In this document: piece after piece, positions 52,132 to 61,134 of the stretch | How the letters are laid out: every line of letters starts with the position of its first letter | How positions within the stretch are numbered: the first letter of the stretch is position 1 | Origin: JAXLVB01 sp044228045 | Lineage (GTDB): Bacteria > Bacteroidota > Bacteroidia > Cytophagales > Spirosomataceae | Direction: 5' to 3' | Assembly: GCA_044228045.1 (NCBI GenBank) | Contig: JBGAVQ010000002.1 | Span: 16,908-80,907 of the forward strand | DNA length: 64,000 bases | Position numbers and translations under genes: made by a program | Notes under the pieces: generated by a model | What the model was told of the DNA's origin: nothing | Seen by the model: only the letters and a program-made list of their open reading frames with translations | Database searches by the model: none

Positions 52132-55100
52132 ATGAAAAACTTACTAATTTTTGCTTTTATTTGCCTGAGTTTTGTGACAAAAGCAGCTAACTTTACTTCA
52201 ACATCTGCCGGAGGAGATTGGGCTTCATCTACCACATGGACTTTAGTTTCTGGAACTGATGCCGACGGCATACCTGATTCAAATGATGGTGTGACTATAG
52301 ATGGAACAGTTACCATTGGTGCCAATAGTGATTGTTCTAATTTAAGTGTTCCACTCGGCAAAACCCTTACTATTACTTCTAATATATTGAGTGTATATGG
52401 AACATTTTCAATGCTTGGTACATTAGGAGGTGTTGGTACGCTACGGTTTAGAGGAGGGATTGCCCAAAGTATTAATGACGCATTTATAACAACAGCAAAT
52501 TTGAGAGTAGGTACTTCCAGTACAAATCTGACTATCAATGCCAATGTTACGTTTGCCGATGTTACAGTTGATGCTTCTACTACTCTTACTATTGCAGTAG
52601 GTACAACACTCACTGGCACAGGGGCTTTGAGTAATAGTGGCACACTCACTAATGCAGGTACAGTAAGTATAACAGGTACTTCTACAATTAGTGGAACTAC
52701 TACGGTAAGTGGTACATTCAATGGAACGGCAAATATCACAAATAATGGAACGAGTAGCATATTGACAATCTCTGCTGTCGGCATTATCAATGCGTTAAGT
52801 GCATTTACCAACGATGGCTCAATGACCAATGATGGTACGCTCAATACAACAGGCACACTTACATTGTCTGCAGGCAGTACTACAGGTGGAGTGGGTGTTT
52901 ACAATGTATATGGGAATTTAACAAGTAACGCTACGTCAGCCATTACCACTACATTAGCAACGGTAAATTTAGGAGATGATACGGTTGGGAGTGGCACTCA
53001 AACATTAAGTGGCACTGGGATGGCTACCATTACTACTCTTGATTATCCAGCAGGCTCAAATGAGAGCATTCGCATAAGTGTACCTGCCTCAATGGGCGCA
53101 ATGGTTACCTTTGTTATTACTAATGCAAATTTTAACGGTTCGGGCTCTGTTGCATTGGGCCATGTTCCATCGGGGAATTTAGGAACAGCGACCATTAATT
53201 TTACTAACTTAGCTAACAATTTGAGTGGCAATGTTATTACCTTTAACTCAACAGCTACGTATGGCGTAATTACTTCTTATACCGTTAATAACTCGTCAAG
53301 CTCAAAAACACTTACTAACAATGGTACTATAACAATTACCAACGCAACGTTAAGTAATGCAGCCAACACTATTTTTGATGGGAGTGGCACTACCACAATA
53401 ACAACATTGACCTCAAGCGCAACGTCGGGGACACGCTTTAGCGGAACAGGCACTATCAACTTGGGTACTGCTACATTTAGCGGGTCTGGTGCAGTTACGA
53501 TGGGCTATGCCAATACGCCTACCATTAACATTACTACCCTCACTCAAAATGGTACTGGTATTCTTACGTTTAGTAATAATGCCACGGCTTATGGCACAAT
53601 TACTTCGTTTACTTTGAGCGCAATGGCTACTGGTGGCGATGTAGTTGTAGATGAGAATCTCAGTGTTACCACCATGACATTTTCTAATACAGTTGCACAG
53701 ACTATATCTGGCACAGGGAACCTCTCAATTACCACCCTCAACTGCACAGGAGCAGGCGATAGAAATTTTGATGGTACTAGCACTACCTATACCATCGGTA
53801 CAATGTCCACCGCAAGTGCAGGGGTAACCACCCTACAAAATGCTGGTGCTACGTCGTTCAATATAACGTCGGTGAATCATGACGGTACTGGCAATTTTAC
53901 TAATAAATCAGCTTCTTGTACGATAGGAACCCTAACAATTAATGGCAGTGGCACTCAAGTATTAGACGGAACTGGGAATTACAATGTTACTACGCTAACG
54001 GTGCCCAGCACTAAATCCTCATTACTTAGGTTTAGAGGTACTGCTGTTTGGACAGTTGGCACATTTACAACAAATGCAGGCAGCACCACAACCCTTGGCT
54101 ATAACGCAAGTCCCAGTTTTTCTATTACTAACTTCAATGCAGCGCAATCAGGAACACTTCAGTTGGGGGCAACTACCAGTACATCAACCATTAACGTAAC
54201 TAACTTTACTATTACTGCCAGCGGTGCTACAAACTTCGGAAACGGCACCAATCCAACCATCCACATCACTAATATTGCCCATAATGGTTCTACAACGGTC
54301 ACTTTTGAGGCCAGCGCTACTTACGGGACGATTTCGTCAATGACCCTGAATACCGTAGGCGTGAGTGACCAAATTGATCTCAATAAAAGCCTAACTGTAA
54401 CATCTCTTACCCTTACAAGAGGTAGAATTAGCCTCAGTGCAGCTGTTGACCTCACAATTTCGTCGCTTTCGGGAGGTTCTAACAATAGCTTTGTAGCCAC
54501 AGTAGCAAGCGGATCACGCTTGCGAAGAACCATATCGGGAAGTACAACTTTTCCGGTTGGCTACTCAAATGCAGGAGCAAGTTACACTCCCGTTACGGTA
54601 AATCCTGGTACTTCTATGGACACGGGTGTTAATGTGAAAGGTAGCGACGGCGCTAATGCAAGTGTGGTTTCAACAGATGGGGCTTCGCCGTCGCAGCCAA
54701 ACGACCCTACCAAAATTGTGAATATAGAGTATGAAATTTCAAATATCAACCTTTGCCAGTGTCTCAGCAGGTAGTGTTACTAGGTTAAAAGCAACCATCA
54801 ACCTCTTTAGCTTAGGATCGGCTTTTATAGTACACAAAGAAACTAATTGGACTCAAAAAACATCAGGCTCTGTGTCAGGTTCTGGCACTAATGCTAATCC
54901 ATATTTGATGACAGCCACAGGGCTAACCTCGTTTTCGCCATTTGCTATTTTTAGCACAGGAGCTTTGCCTGTGGAACTGGTTTCGTTTGTAGCAGTAGAA
55001 GAAAACGGCAATGCCAGACTAACTTGGCAAACACTTTCTGAGCGCAACAACCGAGGTTTTGACATTGAAAAAAGTTTGGATGCCAAATACTTCTATAAAA

Positions 55101-55480
55101 TTGGCACAAAGGATGGTGCAGGTACCTCGGAGCAAACTCGTGTGTATAGTTTTATTGATGATGAACTGTCGGATGTGTCTTACTATCGCCTCAAACAGGT
55201 GGATATGGACGGAGGCTTTACGTACAGCAAAATTGCCGTTGTTGTACCCGAAGGAGCTACGGATGAACTGATGGTATCGCCTAATCCGTCGAAGGATAAG
55301 CTAAAAATAAGCATCAAAGGCACAATTCAGCAGGTGAATTTACTTAATTTGAATGGTCAAACGGTGCTTTCTAACAGTGCCAAAACCATAGACATCGCTA
55401 ACTTACCAGACGGAATGTATTTGCTGCAAGTAATTACCGAAAATGGAATAAAAACCAAGAAGGTTGTAAAGCAATTATAG
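52132..55480 (+). pseudogene. Second T9SS beta-repeat surface protein, frameshifted
   Basis: Relative of the previous gene, about 1115 residues if restored. The signal peptide is MKNLLIFAFICLSFVTKA, followed by GGDWASSTTWTLVSG. The beta-rich middle repeats pieces such as ATYG(V/T)I(T/S)S and NGTG or DGTG. The first frame ends at 54774 after IVNIEYEISNI, while TFASVSAGSVTRLKATINLF resumes in another frame from about 54745, so one base is gained or lost between 54745 and 54765. The C-terminal part is intact: GLTSFSPFAIFS, ARLTWQTLSERNNRGFDIEK, YYRLKQVDMDGGFTYS and a type A sorting tail (VSPNPSKDKLKISIKG ... GIKTKKVVKQL). Most likely a sequencing error; otherwise the protein would lack its sorting signal and stay unexported. 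Confidence 0.82.
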
Positions 55481-55498
55481 AAAAAATAACGTTGGCGA

Positions 55499-55529
55499 AC
55501 GTCGGCGAGGTTTTAAACCTCGCCGACGT
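55499..55529. terminator. Bidirectional terminator between convergent genes
   Basis: ACGTCGGCGAGGTTT (55499-55513) and AAACCTCGCCGACGT (55515-55529) form an almost perfect 15-bp palindrome between the T9SS gene and the beta-CASP gene. It could serve both. A shorter GTTGGCG copy precedes it. Confidence 0.75.
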
Positions 55530-55536
55530 TTAAGCC

Positions 55537-56958
55537 TCAAAGCTCAAAACGCTCCCCTCTTTCTGGAATTACTACATCGGTGTAGCCTTCTTGTGTGAGC
55601 GTGTGCTGAAACGTAACCATGCTTTGTAGCTCGCCATGAACCAAAAATACCTTTTTGAGTTTTTCAGGCGATTGCACTTTTACAAAATTTAGTAGATCGG
55701 TGCAGTCTGCATGGCCGCTAAATACGTCAATTCGCTCCACTTTGGCATTTACTGGCATATCTTTACCCTTGATATTGAGGGTAGGTTGTCCCTCACTGAG
55801 CCGATGTCCAAGCGATCCTTCGGCAGCATAACCTACCATCAAGATGGTGCAGTAAGGATTACTAATATTGGCTGCTACATGTTGCTCTACCCGCCCGCCT
55901 TGTATCATGCCCGAAGCTGAGATAATAATACAGGGTTCATTGTAATTAGAAATCATCCGACTACCTTTTTCACTTTGAATGATTTGAAGGTTTTCAAAGT
56001 CAAACAGCGTATCGTTTTCATCTTGAAAGCCACGGGCTTCTTTATTCAGATACTTTAAATTTTTCTGATAAACTTGTGTACTTCGATGTGCTAAGGGGCT
56101 GTCTGAGAATACTTTGATGGGCGTAAAGCCACGCTCAGTATAAAGGCGGTTGAGTGTGTAAAGCAAAGCTTGTGTACGGCCTACTGAAAAGGAGGGAACT
56201 ATCAACCGCCCAGGTATATCAATACACGTACGTTTGATTACATCGGCCAGGGCATCTTCTGGTGTTGCGTCATCTACGTGTTTACGTGCGCCATAGGTGG
56301 TTTCGCATAGCAAATAATCTACTTGTGGCACTGTGGCAGGGTCAATGTGAAGGGGGTAGTTTTTACGCCCAATATCACCCGAAAAACAAATGGATTTTTT
56401 TTGACCGTTTTCTACAACTTCAAACACAATGTGTGCAGCTCCCAACAAATGCCCCGCTGGAATGAACGTAACTTGAAGTCCTTCTATTATCTTGAAACGC
56501 TGGTTAAAGCCAATAGTTACGAAGTTTTCGAGTGCTTCTTTTACTTGTTTTTCAAAGTATAAATCGCCTTTTTTTGCAAGACGATCCATTTTTTTTCTAC
56601 TCTTTTTACTCTCTCCTTGTGCCTTTTTAATTCTGTTTTGATTAAGGGCAGCCGCATCATAAAGCAGGATTTCGGCGAGTTCATAGGTGGGAGAAGTACA
56701 CAAAATCTGCCCTTCAAAGCCTTCTCGGTACAGGTTTGGCAAATTGCCCGAATGGTCAATGTGGGCGTGGGTAAGCACTACTAAATTGATGGTGGAGGCT
56801 TCAAATGGGAATAATTGCGTAGGTGCATCTTCAGAATGCCAGTCTCGCTCCATGTCTGTTCCACAATCAATCAAAATGCGATAGTCTTGCTCAGGCAATT
56901 CCAATAAATACATACTACCCGTTACTTGCCGGGCGGCACCCCAAAAAGTTAAATTCAT
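55537..56958 (-). CDS. Beta-CASP metallo-beta-lactamase RNase
   Basis: A 473-residue MBL-fold hydrolase of the beta-CASP/RNA specificity group (YsdA/CPSF-73-like). The metal motif is VLTHAHIDHSGNLP; CFSGDIGR and CETTYGARKH follow; the beta-CASP region holds PSFSVGRTQALLYTLNRL and IISASGMIQGGRVEQH; VFSGHADCTDLLNFV and KVFLVHGELQSM finish it. Such enzymes act as RNA endo- or exonucleases. It converges with the T9SS gene at a terminator. The start MNLTFWGAARQVTGSMYLL is the normal family start. Confidence 0.93.
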   Translation of the reverse strand: MNLTFWGAARQVTGSMYLLELPEQDYRILIDCGTDMERDWHSEDAPTQLFPFEASTINLVVLTHAHIDHSGNLPNLYREGFEGQILCTSPTYELAEILLYDAAALNQNRIKKAQGESKKSRKKMDRLAKKGDLYFEKQVKEALENFVTIGFNQRFKIIEGLQVTFIPAGHLLGAAHIVFEVVENGQKKSICFSGDIGRKNYPLHIDPATVPQVDYLLCETTYGARKHVDDATPEDALADVIKRTCIDIPGRLIVPSFSVGRTQALLYTLNRLYTERGFTPIKVFSDSPLAHRSTQVYQKNLKYLNKEARGFQDENDTLFDFENLQIIQSEKGSRMISNYNEPCIIISASGMIQGGRVEQHVAANISNPYCTILMVGYAAEGSLGHRLSEGQPTLNIKGKDMPVNAKVERIDVFSGHADCTDLLNFVKVQSPEKLKKVFLVHGELQSMVTFQHTLTQEGYTDVVIPERGERFEL

Positions 56959-57135
56959 TTAGTTCTTGTAAAAATTGCTTCGATACTGGTGCTTGTTTTT
57001 TTACAAATGTATTACGAGTTCGGGATTTTTCTGTCGTAATGTCTGAAATAATTACTATTTTGAACCCAACTACCTAACTTACTGATCATACCAGTTTAGT
57101 TTGTACATTTACTTGATAACTACATTGCAACTTCT

Positions 57136-58614
57136 ATGAAAAAAACATATTTCATACTTTTTTGTTTTTTTATTTTTTCGGAGGCTGTGGCTCAAATTGA
57201 CTCTCTGGCTTTGCAACGGCTTCAAAACCAAATAGATACCCTTCAAAATTCTGCTTTTTTACAATACGGAATGCTGGGGGCGAGCGTAAAAGTAGCCCGA
57301 ACTGGCACGCCCATCTTGCAATACCAAAGCCGTAAGAGTTTAAGCCCAGCTTCAACCATGAAGTTGCTCACCACAGCTACGGCACTGACTGTGTTGGGTG
57401 AAGGGTTTCGGTATCAGACAACCCTCGAACACGATGGCGAAATAGTGAACGGGATATTAAAAGGAAATCTTTACATAAGAGGCACTGGAGACCCTACTTT
57501 GGGAAGTGGACGCTTCAAGGGATTTTTGGATACGGAAGATTTGTTTGCCCGATGGGTAGCTAAAATCAAAGAAATTGGGATTAGAGAAGTGCAAGGTTCG
57601 GTTATTGCCGATGCAACTATTTTTGAAGAAAATGCACCACCAGATACTTGGAATTGGAACGATATGGGCAATTATTATGGAGCTGGGGCGGCTGGCCTCA
57701 ATGTAAATGAAAACAGTGTGAAGGTTATTTTTAAACCCAGCAAAATAGGAGAACCAGCTTCGGTGGTTAGGACAGAGCCTGAATTACTAAATGTTGAGTT
57801 GATAAACCATGTGAAAACCGACAAAGCAGGCACAGGCGACCAAGTAACAATTTTCTCAAAGCCTTATGACCGTGAGCTACTGCTTGAAGGTTTTGTGCCG
57901 TATGGGGTAGGGGAGTTTGCCGTTAGGGGCTCTATTCCTGACCCTGCTTATTGGCTGGCATATCGATTTCAGAAAAAACTGTTGGAATCAAAAATTACGA
58001 TGTGTGAAGAGCCAACTACTATTTTTCAAATTCAACGAAAATATGCTGATTATCAGTCTCCAAAGTCAAGTATTTTAGATTTTGTGTATTCGCCTTCATT
58101 GCCAGAAATCATAAAGCAATGCAATTTTCAGAGTATTAACTTGTACGCCGAGGCATTGCTCAAAACAGTTGGTGTAAAATTAGGTTTTCAAAATACGACT
58201 TCCGACGGTGTGAAGGCTCAAAAACAAGTTTGGCAAAGCAAAGGAATCAATTTGAATGGATTTCTCCCCAAAGATGGGAGCGGCCTTTCAACCGTGTCAG
58301 GAATTACGGCAGATAACATGACGGATATTTTATCTAAAATGGCAACTGAACCTACTTTTCAAGCATTCTACCAGAGTATTCCGGTGTTGGGCCAAACAGG
58401 AACAGTGCGAAATTTAGGAAAGAATACACGAGCAGAGGGCAATGTACACGCCAAAAGTGGTTCTATTGAAGCTGTGCGCTGTTATGCTGGATATTTTACA
58501 GCTAAATCAGGCGAGCTGTACTGTTTCTCATTCATGCTCAACCGATACAATGCCGAAGCTGGCAATGCAACAAAAGCATTAGAGAAACTGATGATCATGC
58601 TGTGTGATTTGTGA
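57136..58614 (+). CDS. dacB: D-alanyl-D-alanine carboxypeptidase/endopeptidase (PBP4)
   Basis: A 492-residue S13 penicillin-binding protein that trims or opens peptidoglycan crosslinks in the periplasm. A signal peptide covers residues 1-19. The SxxK motif is S73-T-M-K76 in SPASTMKLLTT; the SxN motif is in FQSINLYAEAL; the KTG box reads KSG in HAKSGSIEAVR. It converges with hslV, leaving 9 bp. Confidence 0.95.
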   Translation: MKKTYFILFCFFIFSEAVAQIDSLALQRLQNQIDTLQNSAFLQYGMLGASVKVARTGTPILQYQSRKSLSPASTMKLLTTATALTVLGEGFRYQTTLEHDGEIVNGILKGNLYIRGTGDPTLGSGRFKGFLDTEDLFARWVAKIKEIGIREVQGSVIADATIFEENAPPDTWNWNDMGNYYGAGAAGLNVNENSVKVIFKPSKIGEPASVVRTEPELLNVELINHVKTDKAGTGDQVTIFSKPYDRELLLEGFVPYGVGEFAVRGSIPDPAYWLAYRFQKKLLESKITMCEEPTTIFQIQRKYADYQSPKSSILDFVYSPSLPEIIKQCNFQSINLYAEALLKTVGVKLGFQNTTSDGVKAQKQVWQSKGINLNGFLPKDGSGLSTVSGITADNMTDILSKMATEPTFQAFYQSIPVLGQTGTVRNLGKNTRAEGNVHAKSGSIEAVRCYAGYFTAKSGELYCFSFMLNRYNAEAGNATKALEKLMIMLCDL

Positions 58615-58623
58615 ATCCTTAAA

Positions 58624-59166
58624 CTACCCCACCTTTTCAACTACCAAATTATGATTGGTGTAAATACAAATATCGGCGGCTATGTTAAGTCCCTCTCTTA
58701 CCATTTCTTCGGCTGTGAGGTGTGGGGCGTGTTTTTTGAGTGCAATGGCTGCCGAAAGAGCATAGTTTGAGCCTGAGCCAATGGCAGCAATGCCGTTTTC
58801 GGGTTCGAGTACGTCGCCAGTACCACTTAAAATCAAAACTTCATCTTTGTTTGCTACTATCAGCATTGCTTCCAAACGGCGTAGCAGTCGGTCGGTACGC
58901 CAGTCTTTGGCCAACTCGATGGCAGCACGCTTCATGTTGCCACCATAGGCATTGAGCTTCTCTTCAAAACGCTCAATGAGGGCAAAGGCATCGGCAGTGC
59001 TTCCTGCAAAACCAGCTATAATTTTGCCATCAAGTAATTTACGTATTTTTTTAACATTACTTTTTGCAATGGTGTTTCCCATGGTGGCTTGGCCATCGGC
59101 ACCAACTACTACTTCTCCGTTATGTACAACTCCCAAGACGGTAGTTGAATGAATTTTTTCTGGCAT
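58624..59166 (-). CDS. hslV: ATP-dependent protease subunit HslV
   Basis: A 180-residue N-terminal-threonine protease (proteasome beta fold) that partners the HslU unfoldase. The propeptide MPEKIHS precedes TTVLGVVHNGEVVVGADGQATMG, in which the first Thr becomes the nucleophile. GFAGSTADAFALIERFEEKL, DWRTDRLLRRLEAML, IAIGSGSNYALSAA complete the motifs. hslU is not in this window. The gene starts just beyond the palindromic repeat at 59190-59233. Confidence 0.95.
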   Translation of the reverse strand: MPEKIHSTTVLGVVHNGEVVVGADGQATMGNTIAKSNVKKIRKLLDGKIIAGFAGSTADAFALIERFEEKLNAYGGNMKRAAIELAKDWRTDRLLRRLEAMLIVANKDEVLILSGTGDVLEPENGIAAIGSGSNYALSAAIALKKHAPHLTAEEMVREGLNIAADICIYTNHNLVVEKVG

Positions 59167-59189
59167 GTTATGAAAGTGTCATTGCGAGC

Positions 59190-59233
59190 AAAGCGAAGCA
59201 ATCTGCTAAGTAGGAGGCAGATTACTTCGCTTT
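59190..59233. repeat. Palindromic repeat of the CATTGCGAGC type
   Basis: AAAGCGAAGCAATCTGC (59190-59206) pairs with GCAGATTACTTCGCTTT (59217-59233), 16 of 17. The flanking GTCATTGCGAGC is the start of a word seen in many bacterial genomes as a dispersed palindromic element (recalled, not searched). It fills the pdhC to hslV gap and may also act as a terminator for pdhC. Confidence 0.65.
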
Positions 59234-59265
59234 GGTCATAAAAGATAAGTCAATGTTTTTTTGAT

Positions 59266-60861
59266 TTATATCAACATCCGCACGGGATCTTCAAGCAATG
59301 ATTTCAAAGTGAGTAAGAAGGCCGAACCCGTAGCACCGTCCACCACTCGGTGATCGCACGATAGCGTTACTTTCATGATATTAGTTGCATAGAATTGTCC
59401 ATTTTTGACCCTTACGTCTTCTTTAATACCACCTACTGCCAAAATACAAGCGTCTGGTGGGTTAATGATGGCCGTGAATTCGTCAATGCCAAACATTCCT
59501 AAGTTGCTAATGGTGAAGGTGTTGCCCTGCATTTCAGCAGGTTGCAATTTCTTGGTTTTGGCTTTGCCGCCCAACTCTTTGGCATCTGCCGAAATCTGCG
59601 AAAGCGATTTCAAGTTCGCAAAACGAATTACTGGCACAAGCAATCCTTCTTCCACTGCAACCGCCATACCAATATGTATGTGGTGATTGTAACGAATTTT
59701 GTCACCCAACCACGACGAATTCACTTTGGGGTGTTGCATCAACGCCATGGCTGTTGCTTTAATCACCATGTCGTTGAACGACAATTTCACTGGCGCAACT
59801 TCATTCATGCTTGCTCGTGCTGCCATCGCTTTGTCCATGTTAATTTCCATGGTGAGGTAGAAGTGTGGCGCAGTAAACAAACTCTCACTCAAACGTCGAG
59901 CAATCGTTTTACGCATTTGCGATACATTTACCTCTTCGTAGCTTTCTTCGCCATAAGCAATTGGGGCTGATGGGGTAGTTGTTTTGGCAGGTGGTTCAGC
60001 AGCAACTGGCTTGGCACTTGGTACAAAATTATCAATGTCTCGTTTCACGATGCGTCCATTCTCGCCCGAACCTGTCACATCATTGAGTTTTATGCCTTTA
60101 TCTTTGGCCAACTGCTTGGCTAATGGAGAAACCTTAATTCTTCCGTCGCTTGATTCAGTGGTTACCGTTGTTTCGGCTGGGGCAGTCGGTACGGTTGCTT
60201 CCACAATAGCAGGAGCAACAGGTTTACTGGCGGCAGCGGTAGGATTTAGCAGTACTTGATAGTCGGCACCAGGCTCACCTACAATAAAAATAATGCCATC
60301 GACAGGTACAGCTTGACCTGCTTCGGCAGCAATGTAAAGGATAGTGCCATCTTCGTAGTTCTCCAATTCCATTGTGGCCTTATCGGTTTCTACCTCAGCA
60401 ACAATATCACCTGATTTTACCACGTCACCAACTTTTTTGAGCCAAGTAGCTATGGTTCCGTCCGTCATGGTGTCTGACATTTTGGGCATACGCACCGCAA
60501 CGGCATTGACTGCTACTGGGGCAGTAGCAGGAGCTACGGGAGGGGCAACAGCTTCTTGTACTATCTCAGGGGCTTGGGTTTTAGCAACACCATTTCCACC
60601 CAAAAGGGAAGAATAATCTTCGCCTGGCGCACCAACAATGGCTATGATACCATCAACAGGTACGGCTTCGCCTCTCTGTATGCCTATGTACAAAAGTGTG
60701 CCATCTTCATAGTTTTCGAGCTCCATTGTCGCCTTGTCGGTTTCGACTTCGGCAATGATGTCACCCGATTTGATGGTATCACCCACTTTTTTGAGCCATT
60801 CGGCAATGACACCTTCTGTCATGGTGTCAGACATCTTGGGCATTCTTATCGCAACTGCCAT
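59266..60861 (-). CDS. Pyruvate dehydrogenase E2 (dihydrolipoamide acetyltransferase)
   Basis: A 531-residue E2 subunit of the pyruvate dehydrogenase complex. Two tandem lipoyl domains (about 2-80 and 122-200) carry lipoyl Lys43 and Lys161 in identical ETDKATMELENYEDGT settings, joined by Pro/Ala/Val linkers. A peripheral-subunit-binding domain follows (RIKVSPLAKQLAKDKGIKLN, near 247-280). The catalytic domain ends with the CoA-site motif SCDHRVVDGATG. E1 and E3 genes are not visible here. It lies alone between divergent or separated genes, with a repeat after it. Confidence 0.95.
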   Translation of the reverse strand: MAVAIRMPKMSDTMTEGVIAEWLKKVGDTIKSGDIIAEVETDKATMELENYEDGTLLYIGIQRGEAVPVDGIIAIVGAPGEDYSSLLGGNGVAKTQAPEIVQEAVAPPVAPATAPVAVNAVAVRMPKMSDTMTDGTIATWLKKVGDVVKSGDIVAEVETDKATMELENYEDGTILYIAAEAGQAVPVDGIIFIVGEPGADYQVLLNPTAAASKPVAPAIVEATVPTAPAETTVTTESSDGRIKVSPLAKQLAKDKGIKLNDVTGSGENGRIVKRDIDNFVPSAKPVAAEPPAKTTTPSAPIAYGEESYEEVNVSQMRKTIARRLSESLFTAPHFYLTMEINMDKAMAARASMNEVAPVKLSFNDMVIKATAMALMQHPKVNSSWLGDKIRYNHHIHIGMAVAVEEGLLVPVIRFANLKSLSQISADAKELGGKAKTKKLQPAEMQGNTFTISNLGMFGIDEFTAIINPPDACILAVGGIKEDVRVKNGQFYATNIMKVTLSCDHRVVDGATGSAFLLTLKSLLEDPVRMLI

Positions 60862-61134
60862 ATTGTAAATTTAAAGGATAGGTTCTATGGATTTAGTCAA
60901 AAGGCGTTCAAAGTTAATGCCTACTCCCTAAAAAACTATGAAGAAAGCCTAAATTTCTATTTGGAGACAAAAAGAATCAATTGTTTTTGTCTTTTCTTGC
61001 CGCTTAGCCGCCAATAACCGTTTAACAAATTTCTGTTCCGAATGATTTAAGTTTTTTGAATATTTAGGCTCAAAGCCAATTTTGGTGATTTTTCGTCAAA
61101 ATCTATGCACAAATCTTCTTACCTAATTTAACTA

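Noticed and set aside
52104..52856. Antisense open frame of 250 residues in the second T9SS gene
   Set aside because: Same composition effect; no family features.
60556..61017. Plus-strand frame of 153 residues antisense to the E2 lipoyl domain
   Set aside because: Shadow of the E2 gene that extends into non-coding DNA.
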